A stretch of DNA of 64,000 bases from Smallanthus sonchifolius (lineage: Eukaryota; Streptophyta; Magnoliopsida; Asterales; Asteraceae): the NCBI GenBank assembly GCA_023525975.1, contig CM042040.1, positions 56,575,486-56,639,485 on the forward strand. Reading direction: 5' to 3'. The notes below the pieces were generated by a model. The model worked only from the letters and a program-made list of their open reading frames with translations. It did not search any database and was not told where the DNA came from. The first letter of the stretch is position 1; the number at the start of each line of letters is the position of its first letter. The position numbers were made by a program, and so were the translations under genes. Below, in pieces: positions 1 to 10,755 of this stretch.

Positions 1-330
1 TCCACCGCTTGCTCCCCTCTTGCTTGCTTTACAGACTCCCACCAGTCCAGAGCGGTGGTTTCCAAAGAATTTGCAGCAAACTTGACTGCTTGATCATCTC
101 TACATTCACTCAGTAGTATCAATGGCTCCCTTCTTGCCATCAAATGGCTTGGGTTTTCAACCTTCAAAGGATTTGTAATTGCATCCTTCATGATTCTCAT
201 ATCTCGTTATTGAGCTAGTATAGGCATTTCCATTTGCCCCTCCAGTGCTGTTATTGTTTCCTCCTCTAGCCGTGCCAGTACCCATTCTCCTTGAGAGAAC
301 TTCATCTAATAATCATGTTAGGGTGTTTCT
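1..330 (-). pseudogene. Ty3/gypsy gag fragment
   Basis: Read on the minus strand, this is part of a retrotransposon gag (capsid) domain. One frame gives CNYKSFEG, a stop, then KPKPFDGKKGAIDTTE. After a frameshift another frame gives a capsid helix region ending in ALDWWES. The stops and frameshift show it is dead. It lies downstream of the primer-binding site and LTR at 781-2234 in the same orientation, so it belongs to that element, whose body runs off the left edge of the window. Confidence 0.65.
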
Positions 331-780
331 TAAAGCTTTAGTGACTTCACTGGCCACAGCGTCATGGAACTGGGTTTCAGACATGACTACTTCCTTAGCA
401 TGAGGACTGTTATTATTGTCATTCTCGTTTGGTTTGTGATGGTCGTTAGTATCAGTGTTAATTTCAGCATGCCTACGGCTCGTAGTAATCGGAGTTCGAC
501 CTGTTCCTCTACCTCTTCCCCGTCCAACCTTTGTTACCTATATACACAGATGTATGACATCAGAATTTGTATAACCGGTTATGATCTAGAAAATCAGAAA
601 TTAAAGACATTTGGCCAATAATGTAATTAATATCTGTTTTCTTGACATCTCCTGTTATATTCATAATGATAACTAACATCTTAACTTATATCCTATTGGC
701 ATTCCAGCTATTCTCGGAGCTCTTAGTTTAAGTCTAGACACTAATCCTTCATATTAGTATCTAAATCCCTTAAACTGTGA

Positions 781-791
781 CTCTGATACCA
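781..791 (-). other. Retrotransposon primer-binding site
   Basis: The minus strand reads TGGTATCAGAG, the complement of the 3' end of plant initiator methionine tRNA. It lies three bases inside the LTR edge at 795, which fixes that LTR as the 5' LTR of a minus-strand element. Confidence 0.8.
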
Positions 792-794
792 ACT

Positions 795-2234
795 TGTCAC
801 ACCCGTAACACAGGACAATCATCTACCAGAGTAGTACCTCCAAAAGATATGTTCCCAGGTAAGAGCGACGGGTCTAGGAGATATTTATACACTGCTCTTT
901 CCTAGACAGAACATTCTGTTCATCAGATAACTACATACCGATTGAAGGTCGTCTTCTAGTTACAGTGACGTTGATAACAAAACACACAGCGGAAGACTTA
1001 ACAACATAACTTATTTCATTTCATAACATAAAGTTTGTACAATAGGGACTGACTAGCAAAATATAACATAATCAAACTCTGGACTTATAGCTCATGAAGA
1101 ATCATGCCAATCATTCATGCCTTATGGTCAACCAGGGACCTTCCCTCAGTCATCTATATTTCCAACCTTTATACACCTCCTCGAATGCCATCTACTAGCT
1201 AGGGTTCACCTGTGCTCAAAAACATTTGAAAACATTTTAGATCAGCTTACGCTGATGAGTTCATAAACAAAATCATCTTTACGTGTATCCCTGGCCGAGA
1301 ATGAATACCCCGTATGGGAATTACAATCATCCGGTTTAACCCATCACTGAGTAACCTCTGCTTTACTTGGGTTCTGAGTCTACAACATACATATATATAG
1401 GAACCCTCCCGGCTTGCTGGTCCCATACGTACCAGAACTAAAACAAGAGGATCAGTCTTGTCCCTGGGTCCCCCCTCAATCAATGGCCATAATAAGTACT
1501 TATTGTAGGATATATGCACAGATAGCGTTGGGATCTTAGAAACAAAATCATTTACAAAACATTTCATAGAGCACAGTTTAGAGGAACTCACCTCGCACAT
1601 AACCTCCTTCTATATTGAATATCACAATCAATACTTCAACAGAACCCTAGATCATATCCGACATTATCATAATCAATATCCCTATATTAGATTTACACAA
1701 AGAAACTTTAGGGTATTCAGAAACCTTACCTCCACGCTATCTATGGAAGTTTACGGATGAATTGATAGAAACCGGACTCTCGGGAGTGAACCAGAACATC
1801 GGGATTCGAGCTAGTGACTGTGTGTGTTAGAAGTGTTGTGGTGTATGTCAAATGGCTGGTATTGATCAACTATTTATAGGGTGGACATCGGACCCGTAGC
1901 AGACCGCTACACAAAGCTGTGTCAGTCCGCCACCCAATGAGGCGGTTTATTTGGCTTGGTGCCTACGTAGCGGACCGCTATGGTTAAAGCTGGCGGTCCG
2001 CCACCTTTCCACGCGTCGAAATTCGATCGGTGAGTCACAGGGACACGTGTCGTCTCCCGGTTGTTTCCTTTGTCAACACGTAGCGGACCGCTAAGGGTTA
2101 GGGTAGCAGTCCGCTACCCCTTCCACTTTCAGATTTTTCACTTTTAGTCCTTTAATTTTTGGAGAATTAAAGTTCAACCTCTGAACTTTATATTTTTGAC
2201 ACTTTTGTCCCTTGGGAATTATCCGGGTGTTACA
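795..2234 (-). repeat. 5' LTR of a minus-strand Ty3/gypsy element
   Basis: The 1.44-kb segment has the TG...CA ends of an LTR: in plus orientation it begins TGTCACACCCG and ends GGGTGTTACA. A primer-binding site follows it on the minus strand and a gag remnant lies beyond. It contains a GC-rich palindrome array at 1889-2117. A related LTR piece is at 10364-10755. The second LTR and most of the body are outside the window. Confidence 0.75.
1889..2117. repeat. Array of TAGCGGACCGCTA palindromes in LTR
   Basis: At least six copies of a short GC-rich palindrome (TAGCGGACCGCTA or its half variants such as GGCGGTCCGCC) are scattered over about 230 bases of AT-richer LTR. Spacers vary but the palindromic core recurs. 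Related copies are at 10366-10640. Function unknown. Confidence 0.75.
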
Positions 2235-3665
2235 CAAACCTTGTTACATTGTGTGGAAATTCAAAACAACATTCAAACTCGTATCCTTAAAGCTCAACAC
2301 CTTTCGGCTACCGAATATAGACATGTACAACGACATGTCATGTAGAACTTTCTTCAATTAAAATCTAAGCTCGGTGATTGCTTACTAAAATCATACCTAA
2401 ATTCCTGATTATGATAATTTTTGTACGTTCATCTTGAATAAACCTTATAAGACTCGTTACTCGAAACTTCATTACTAATCCTAGAAACTGGCATGAAGAA
2501 GGTCATTGCTCTCTATAGCAAAGTGCCTCACTTGCCTTCGAGTCAAAACCAAACATCAACGTCCACCTAGTCTCATTGAATAACTAGCATTTCCTGTATA
2601 GGAATAAGGAGCGTATAACAATGGACTCCATTAAGAAAACTTTCCCACATCTCTCCAAAACACTAGAGTATTGGAGTGATCACCTTATACTCAAGGCATG
2701 ATCACACACTTTATTCACTAAAGTTGGAAACTGGAGGACTCTAAACTACTCGGGGTTTGACGTATTCTTGTTCAAACACGAGAAAGATGTAAAACTTTAA
2801 ACTACTCGGGGTTTGACGTATTCTTGTTCAAACACGAGGAAGATGTAAAACTTTAAACTACTCGGGGTTTGACGTATTCTTGTTCAAACACGAGGAAGGT
2901 GTAAGACTTTAAACTACTCAGGGTTTGACGTGTTCTTGTTCAAACCACAAGGAAGCTTTAAAACTCTAAGTTATGCCACATCATTACTCTTTAGTTACTG
3001 ATTGACGTTTCCCCCTAGGGACTCGGTTAATTGTTAGCTACTCTTACATGAAAACAATAGTTATGCACTAAGCAATCTTTGTGTCCTCTCTTGACCCACA
3101 CACAAAAGGAAGGATCTATACGGATCATACGACGATTCGAGTAGTTATGGGTGCACACGTAATTATAAAAATCAGCACATGGAAAGACATAGTGAACTCT
3201 GTCATGTGCTATAACCTAACACCTATTGTGATAGATAGCAACAAAACTAATGTGATATGACAAGGGCATGGCAGATACGCCAACGGTACTCCCTATAAAT
3301 AAATGCTCTATCATATTATCAGAAATAGCGTTGTTCATGTCACAAGAAGTTTTGGAGCTAGATCAACGATCGTGAAATCTCTTACACGCTGGCAACTCTT
3401 GGGCATACTAGACTATACTTCGAGCAAACTCAGATCATCAAATTGTCATCAAATCCATTCCAAGTAATGCAATTCACCTTTAGAATCCAAATGATTATGC
3501 GACAATCCTTCTCGTTAGGTTCATTTCCAAAAACTAAGTCCACATATCCCTCAAAGAAACTATATACTTCTTAGAGTAACTCCTGGCAATCGTGAGCTGT
3601 GAAACCTAGAAACTCAAGCATAATCATAGTCCTATCATTACAGTCCATTTTGAAGTCTGAACGTA
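2235..3665 (+). pseudogene. Degraded Ty3/gypsy integrase region
   Basis: Plus-strand frames retain broken matches to a gypsy integrase. The zinc-finger end CLTCLRVKTKHQRP is at about 2523-2565. The catalytic core follows in stop-ridden form (IxxVDxLTxSAH-like spacing near 2640-2710). Near 3640 a chromodomain-like segment starts and appears to resume after the solo LTR at 5663. Many stops and frameshifts make it non-functional. A 56-bp tandem repeat has expanded inside it. Confidence 0.6.
2745..2968. repeat. 56-bp tandem repeat, four copies
   Basis: Unit starts (ACTACTCGGGG) are at 2745, 2801, 2857 and 2913, a constant period of 56. The first three copies are nearly identical; the last is more diverged (TCAGGGTTTGACGTG). 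It lies inside the degraded integrase region. Confidence 0.9.
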
Positions 3666-4691
3666 TGTAACGAACCAAAATCCGGGTTTCGTTTTCAAAT
3701 AAATAAAATATTTCAATAAATATTATGGTGAAAATAATATTTTAGAAATAAGTTGAAACAAGTGGGTTTCAAGTTAGTAATGGGGTTATACTAGTTTTAA
3801 CTAGTTTTGGAATGAAATGGATGAAATGGAAGTTGAGGGACTAAAGGTGTAATATGGCAAATCTGCCATTTTGACTAAAAGAAGTCAAAATTTGATTGTT
3901 TCTCATATGTTGAAGTCGTTCTTGAGCAAGGGAGAAAAGGGGAAAACGAAATTGAAGCCGAAATCGTGCATTTGAGCTTGAATTTGTGAAGGTGTTGGCT
4001 TGCACATCATTCTTCTATCATCAAGTAAGTGATTATTTTCCTTTGATTTCACTTTGAATGTGATATTTGGTGGGTTTTGTAGAAATCCGGAAATTTTGAA
4101 TGCATGTAGTTAAATGGTGTTAGATTGATGATAATCTAGCTAAACTAAAGGTAAAGAGTGGTGATTAACATCCTAGAACCCTTTGATTTTGATTATGAGA
4201 AGTTAGGGTTCATATGGTGAAAATTGAGGGTGTTTGGATCATGATGCTAGAATGATGAATTAGTGAAGATTAATTGTTTAGTTGGTAATAGACACTTGAA
4301 CAAACACCAAATTGACCTAATAAAAGTTAGTGAAATTAGTGTCAAGGTATTGGAAAGAAAACTCAAGTAGGTGAGTTTGAATTGAAAGAGGGTGTTTGGT
4401 TATGGGAATAACCCAAACGGGTCAGTTTGGGTTGGAAATGGAAATTGGGTTGTGGACTCAATTGTAATGTGATTATGTATGTATGTTAGATTACTAAACT
4501 AGGTGTATATGTTTAGGTAATCAAATTGTGAATCGAGAAGCCGGAGCGGGATCTTCTAACCCAAAAGGTAAGTGCCTTGCACTTGCTTAGTATTGATGAT
4601 AAATGCGTGAAATGTGTGATATGTATGCATACTATGTGTGGAATTGAATATGTATGATGTTAGCATGAACTAGTATGTGATAAGTATGAAT

Positions 4692-5018
4692 GTAGTTATA
4701 GTAATAAAACTATAATGGATATGTGTAATTGAATGTATGTGGTTATAGTAGTAATACTATAACGGTTATGTAAATGAATGTAGTTATAGTGAATTACTAT
4801 AATGGAAATGCAAAATGAATGAATGTAGTTATAGTGCAATACTATAATGGATATGTATGAGTGAGGTTATGATATAAGAATCATAATGGATAAGAGGTTA
4901 TGATCTATGAATCATAATGGATATGAGGTTATGGTTAAATTATCATAATGGATAAGAGGTTATGATCTAAGTATCATAATGGATATGAGGTTATGGCCTA
5001 AGAGCCATAATGGATATG
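4692..5018. repeat. Tandem array of nine covarying hairpins
   Basis: Nine units of roughly 30-45 bases each contain a 7-bp stem and a 4-7-base loop followed by TGGATA(TG) or a variant. The stems change in step: TTATAGT pairs with ACTATAA in units 1-4, TTATGAT with ATCATAA in units 5, 6 and 8, TTATGGT with ATCATAA (a G-T wobble) in unit 7, and TTATGGC with GCCATAA in unit 9. Loops are not conserved. The array lies within the solo LTR. Confidence 0.85.
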
Positions 5019-5488
5019 AAATGATAGAAATGAATGTTAAATGAAGGAAATGAAACTTGTAGTAGAAATGCAAGTGTTATGATCCTTAATTGACCAAATG
5101 GGTGCAAACGGGTCAAACATGTCAAATGGGTGAATGGGTGGAAACAAGTGATAAATACTTGTTTGTTATGTTTATCTTCATTACTAATGGTGAAATGTTC
5201 ATATGGTTATGTAGGAAAAGCTCCGATGTAAGTCCAAGTCAAGTCCGAGGCATTGGAGAAATTCTCGTGTGCATTTTTGGTATTTTGGGGTTTAAAGGAA
5301 AATCCGTGTAAATGATTCTTGAAATGATGTTTTGATGTTTATAAAAGTTGTGTAAACTATATTTTAAAGTTTGGTCAAAAACCCAAGTGTTGGGAGTTTT
5401 TGGTGTCATGTTGTTTTGGTGAAAAAGTTGGAAATTTGACTAATTATAGAACTGGGTAGAAAAACTAAACTTTTTGTTTACTGAGTGT

Positions 5489-5588
5489 CTTCGCGCCACA
5501 CGAAGATGGGGAGGAGGTTCTTCGCGCCACGCAAAGAATCAGGTTTTCGACCTGGCTGAATTGTGACTCTTCGCGGCACGCGAAGATA
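5489..5588. repeat. CTTCGCG...CGCGAAG hairpin repeats
   Basis: Three short inverted repeats of the form CTTCGCGCCACGCGAAG, with small differences, lie in about 100 bases close to the 3' end of the solo LTR. They have the same layout as the palindromes in the LTR at 795-2234 but no sequence in common. Confidence 0.75.
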
Positions 5589-5662
5589 AAAAAAACTCTT
5601 GGAATAAAAGCTTCCGCGCATTAAATGTTTAATTAATTGGTTTTCCAATTAAGGGTGTTACA

Positions 5663-5807
5663 ATGTAGCCCATGGTTACTTGGGAAACGGGAAGACCGAA
5701 TGGAAGTATCTTTTCTCATGATCCTTGTACGTATCAAAAGCTTAAGTCTTGGAAACTGGACCCTCCCACTTTAATTTCGAGACGAAATTTCCTAAAGTAG
5801 GGGAAAC
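5663..5807 (+). pseudogene. Gypsy pol 3' end and polypurine tract
   Basis: Plus-strand frames show VTWE followed, after a frameshift, by EDRME, the end of a gypsy chromodomain. Next come the ATTTCGAGACGAAATTT motif usual at the end of plant gypsy pol and a purine run AAAGTAGGGGAAA (5794-5806). These directly precede the LTR at 5808 and mark it as a 3' LTR of this element. Confidence 0.6.
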
Positions 5808-8800
5808 TGTAATATCTGAGATTTTTCGATATATTTTTCCCCTGAATCTTTGCATAGATTATAAACTTAAATCCTAAAAACCAATTTTCTTAAACAATAA
5901 ATATTAATTTAATTAATATGTAGTTGAGGAAAAACATTTATACTTGAGACATATATATTTATGTAAATATATATATGAGACTAATTTAAAAGTATATATA
6001 TAAATAAATATGTTAAAATTCTTAAAACTTTATAAGTTTGTAATTATATAAATAATATAAACTTATTTTAAATACTTAAACTTATAAACTAATAATTCTT
6101 ATAAATTATTTTATAGAATGATAAAATAATAAAACTTATTTAGTTTTAAAAATAAAACATATTTATTTTTATAAAAGTCCAGGGACTGAAACTGCCAATT
6201 TTGAAACCTGTTTAAAACTAAATTTGTATTTCGATAGAAGCTTAGAACTACAGGGCCTGTTTTGTAAATAAGCCAAACTTCCAGAATCAGAAATCGATCC
6301 CGAGTTCGAATCCCACACCGACCGGTTTTGAGCTCGTTTATTCGAAAACGCGTATTCCGGCCAAATTCAATGAACATCGAGCTTCTACTCGAGCGTGCGA
6401 CCATAAACCGATGCAATTCAATGCTCGAATTCGAGTTTAACACCACGTAAATTCAAATTTAAACTTGTTTTAATCAACCGTAATCTCCCCAACTAATCCG
6501 TCATTAAATGATGAAATTGACTATAAATACCAACGGGAATGCTTCGACGACAACACCCTCATACTACTCATACTCTCAATTCCATCGATTCGAACCTGCA
6601 TTTGCCGATTAAAATATGTGACAGCGGACCGTGAACTCGAACTCGTTCTTCCCCAATCCGATATCAAAACATGTAATTCGAATGCTCAAAACTTTCGTTT
6701 TCATTCAAGGATCAATAGCCTCTGTAAATTTACATTAACAGAGGGTTAATCGATTCATATTTGATGGATTTTGATTCTAGGGTTCATCAGGAATTAGGGT
6801 CGATTTGGGATGGTGATTAACTAATTGATTTTCCGTATAAAACATCAGCGAGGCCCGTAGCCGGGTGGTTTGTTCGTTGGTGTCAGGACTCAGGCGGCCC
6901 GGGTTCGAATCCGGCCGGCTTGAGTTTTGTTATTTTTTTTTTTGTGCCTTCTTATTCAGCTTTAAAACTTCAAATAAATTCTATAAAATCTGTTACATTC
7001 TTATATACTAAAAAACCATTTTTAGTTACACTTTTATATTCTGAAAATATTTTAATTAAATTAAATTGAATTAAACTTAGTTAAAACCCATGAATATTTA
7101 ATCTTTAATATTAGTTTGAAATACTTAAATTCTATAAAAATACTTCTAAACTTTATAAAATTTAGACATTCAATAGAAACCATTTTATAAATTCAGAAAC
7201 TTAATTTATTATTTCTTTTCTGAAAATAATACATTTATTTAAAACTTTAAATTAATTATTAAACTTTAACAGGAACTTATATAAATCTTATAAAATCATA
7301 AAAAGATTTATAAAACTTTCACATTAATTAGAAATCAGAAAAATTATAAACTTTTGCATTTTTTATAAAATTTATGTTTATTTCAAGAATTATTTATTTG
7401 TTTAAATTAAAACAGAAACTAAATATACAAATATAAACTTATAAATTTTATAAAACTAAATGGAAACCTTAAACAATTATAAACTTGTAAACTTTATTTA
7501 AATATTTTAAGAAGCTTTATTTAAAACATTTATAAACTAATAAACCATATTTAAATACTTATAAACTTATAAGAAACCTTATTTAAGACTTTATAAACAT
7601 ATACTTTTGTAAACTTATAATTAAAACATAAACTTTATAAGAAAACCTACCTAACATTTTTATAAACTTATATGTACCTATTATTATTTAAACTTATAAC
7701 TACACATTTAAAATTATTTAATTACAAGAAATTTATAAAATAAATACTTAATACTTAATACTTTAATAAATCTTAGATGATTTATATTGATTATTTTAAT
7801 TAAGATAAAGTAATTATTCATTAGATAATTATTTATCCTTAATAATTATTTATTCTTTAAATAACTATTGTAAATCCTTAATCATTACTTAATCTTTAAA
7901 TAATTATTAGTAATCTTTAATAATGATTTAGTCTTTCAATTAAATTATCCTTACAATCTTATTCATAAAATACTAGAAAAACTATTTTAAATTATTATTA
8001 CCTGACTCGTGTAATTAATAATTATAAAGCTTTCTAAATAATTATTTTAATTAATAATTATTCTAGACTATAAACTTATTAAACTTTGATATTCAAGTCT
8101 TGTGTTAATTATTCAAAACCCTATTTAGAAATTTGATTTAAACTTTATAAACTCAATCATTCTCGTCTCCCATTTGGAACCCTAGTTAATCTTAGAATCC
8201 TAGATCCTTTGCCATAGACTTATAGAATCAAACTTTAAACTTTAGACTTGTGTTCTTAGGCTTGTTGTGAGGATATTCTCCCTCAAAGTCTTGCTACCCT
8301 AAATCTTGTTGGACATTCTTTCCCTCAATTCAAGTGAGTATACTTAGCCCTTTTTCGTTTTGTTTTGGTTATAAACTTGGGGTGGAACATGTATCATACT
8401 TTCAAACTTATACAATTCTTGTACAACTATGTTTATATGCTTATTCTTATGTTATGTGCCTTTGAGACTTGCATGCTTAAATTAAACTTAAAACTAGCAT
8501 ATTCATTAACTTTGATCAAGCCTACAATGTCAATAATAGATCTATTGTATTTGATCAATCCACCTAGATTGATTGACCCTTCGGGGGGAGCCCATGGTGA
8601 TTGTTACTGAATTTAAACTTTAAACTTTTAAGGGTAACCTGCGGGTTATGCCTCAACTTGGTTGGAGGATTGATATGCACAATGTTTAAACTTGTTTGTT
8701 CTCACACTTATACTATAAAATGCATAACATAGTGAATTGTAAAAATTTTCAAAGACTTTGCTAAACTATGTTAAAACCTTCGAATCTCACCAACTACTTT

Positions 8801-9004
8801 TAGTTGATAGTTTACTCAACATGTTTCAGGTACACTAGCATGAAGTTTAAAACACATTGTATTCATGTTATGTATTGTCTTATTCTTTGTATTGAACCTT
8901 TGAAAATCATTAATGAAAAATTTAAACTTTAATAGTCAACCTTGTGCTTTTTGAACAACCGCGTCCGCCCCGACGTATAACCCGTCGTCGGTTGGGGTGT
9001 GTCA
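5808..9004 (+). repeat. Long LTR (3.2 kb) of a Ty3/gypsy element
   Basis: The segment begins TGTAATATCTG and ends GGGTGTGTCA. A polypurine tract lies just left and a primer-binding site (TTGGTATCAGAGCC, 9007-9020) just right, so it looks like a 3' LTR and a 5' LTR at once. The interior is very AT-rich (about 6960-8150) with no coding capacity. It carries a tRNA-like insertion at 6848-6945. Its last 340 bases are repeated at 9984-10363. Confidence 0.65.
6848..6945 (+). mobile_element. tRNA-derived SINE-like sequence
   Basis: A pol III A-box-like TAGCCGGGTGGTT and a B box GGGTTCGAATCC are spaced about 45 bases apart, as in a tRNA gene. A T-rich stretch follows. It does not fold into a complete tRNA by eye and there is no clear acceptor stem, so a SINE or tRNA pseudogene is more likely than a working tRNA. 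Confidence 0.5.
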
Positions 9005-9666
9005 GATTGGTATCAGAGCCTTGGTTATAGGGAATTAGGTTATTAGACACATGACCTAGACTATAACTTAGGAGTCCCAAACATGAGTTATCCCATGTCC
9101 TTTATTAGGAAATCTCCTCTTTATTCTATTCTTAAACCTTAAACCTTATACGTGTATGCTTACACTTAGAATCTTATACTTCTATCTACTTACGTGTTAC
9201 AAGAATCTACTACATCAAGGTTATATTCTTAGACTTCAAGTCTAATAAAAAAAACTAACTCACGTCAAAAGTATTTAAGTTCTAGACAATGTATAAAAAC
9301 TTGTGCTGGCCGAAAGAGTGAATACATGTATTCTAGGAAATTCTGTCAAGAAAAGCATTTCATACAAATCCAAATCAATCATTGGACCCGTATGCTTTCC
9401 TGGGAATTCTTGGGATGAATGTTCACTTATAGAAATGCATGACTTCTCTAAAAGTTAGTGAACTTGAATTACTCTTAATATGTCAAAGTTCTTATTTAGT
9501 AATGTACACTAAATGGGTACCAACTAAATACTTTATACTTCATGATTTCATAATTCCAAATCCTCATCTATAATACTTATGTTCCTTCTCTTCATGATTT
9601 GTCACATAATAACTATTCGTCATAGCCGAAACCAGACTTCAAAAATTCTTATGATACCATACTTAA

Positions 9667-9708
<42 letters not shown>

Positions 9709-9983
9709 CACTACAAACTTCATAATTTTATGATATAACACTTAAAAACTCTTGTTTTTATTCCTACCTTCATATTACCTAGCTAAATTTCATTTATACT
9801 ATCCTAAGTTTCACTTCACACTTATACATTCCAAATTCTACATACTTACTCCCATTACCATTCCTTGTAAACAAAACATCTTTGGGCCTAACAAGAAACT
9901 AAGGAACCTACTTATGAAAAAGTCTACTGAAATAAATGAACCTCATCAAGATCATAAACTCAAACAATAGAATGAAGAAGTCT
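9005..9983 (+). other. Retrotransposon leader remnant with PBS
   Basis: The primer-binding site TTGGTATCAGAGCC (9007-9020) opens a non-coding leader of just under 1 kb. It contains an (AT)n run and no recognisable gag. It passes directly into a second, 5'-truncated LTR copy at 9984, so nearly the whole coding interior has been deleted. Confidence 0.6.
9670..9716. repeat. (AT)n microsatellite
   Basis: About 23 uninterrupted AT dinucleotides. Confidence 0.95.
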
Positions 9984-10363
9984 ATTGATATGCACAATGT
10001 TTAAACTTGTTTGTTCTCACACTTATACTATAAAATGCATGATATATTGAATTGTAAAACTTTTCAAAGACTTTGTTGAACTATGTTAAAACCTTCGTAT
10101 CTCACCGACTACTTTTAGTTGACAGTTTACTCAACATGTTTCAGGTACACTAGCATGAAGCTTGTATTATGATCACTTAGGATGCTTTAGACCTAGAATA
10201 CTTATCAAATAAACATTGTATTCCTGTTATGTATTGTCTTATTCTTTGTATTGAACCTTCGAAAATTATTAATGAAAATTTTAAACTTTAATAGTCAACC
10301 TTGTGCTTTTTAAACAACCGCGTCCGCCCCGACATATAGTCCGCCGTCGGTTGGGGTGTGACA
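9984..10363 (+). repeat. 3' part of second copy of the 3.2-kb LTR
   Basis: This repeats 8668-9004 closely, from ATTGATATGCACAATG to the end GGTTGGGGTGTGACA. It carries one extra segment of about 55 bases. It represents the remaining 3' LTR of the deleted element. Confidence 0.8.
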
Positions 10364-10755
10364 GTAGTGGACCGTTATGCTTGGGCGTAGCGGTCCGCTA
10401 CCGCCCTTGCATGACGTTAGCCCTACACGTTTGTTTCTGATTAGACCGAACCTAAGTTTGTGGTAGTGGACCGTTATGGAGGTCATAGCAGTCCGACACA
10501 GGTGCTGAGTCACAGGACACATGTTAGCTCAAGAATTTGCGGCTGGATTGCGGCTAGCGGACTGTCATCCGGGCGATGGCGGTCCGCCACCCAATTCTGC
10601 CTCATAGCGGACCGTTATGGGATTTGATAGCGGTACGCTATCTACCCTAAACTTCAATTTTTCACTTTTGACCCTAGACTTTAGTATAATTTCACTTATA
10701 GTCCCTAGCGTTTACCTTTTGTTAAATTTTGGACATTTTTGTGGCAGATCTTACA
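10364..10755 (-). repeat. LTR fragment related to 795-2234
   Basis: It carries the same TAGCGGACCGCTA-type palindromes and a similar terminal block (repeated 'cacttttgaccc/tagtccc' phrases ending in TTACA) as the LTR at 795-2234. It abuts the truncated LTR end at 10363, so one element inserted into or recombined with the other. Confidence 0.6.

Larger units (their letters stand above)
3666..5662 (+). repeat. Solo LTR (about 2.0 kb)
   Basis: The segment starts TGTAACGAACC and ends GGGTGTTACA. It is flanked by ACGTA on the left and ATGTA on the right, a 5-bp target duplication with one change. Pol-like sequence appears on both sides and seems to rejoin across it (chromodomain VTWE just right of 5663). 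No primer-binding site or polypurine tract is attached, so this is a solo LTR left by LTR-LTR recombination. It holds two palindrome arrays, at 4692-5018 and 5489-5588. Confidence 0.65.

Noticed and set aside
4692..5018. Regularly spaced repeats that could suggest a CRISPR array
   Set aside because: Units are direct neighbours without unique spacers, vary in stem sequence, and lie in a plant LTR.
6111..6446. 111-codon minus-strand frame
   Set aside because: It lies inside a long LTR, has AT-driven composition and no recognisable motif.
6848..6945. Functional tRNA gene
   Set aside because: A and B boxes are present but no full cloverleaf or matched acceptor stem could be made by eye; it is more likely a SINE head.
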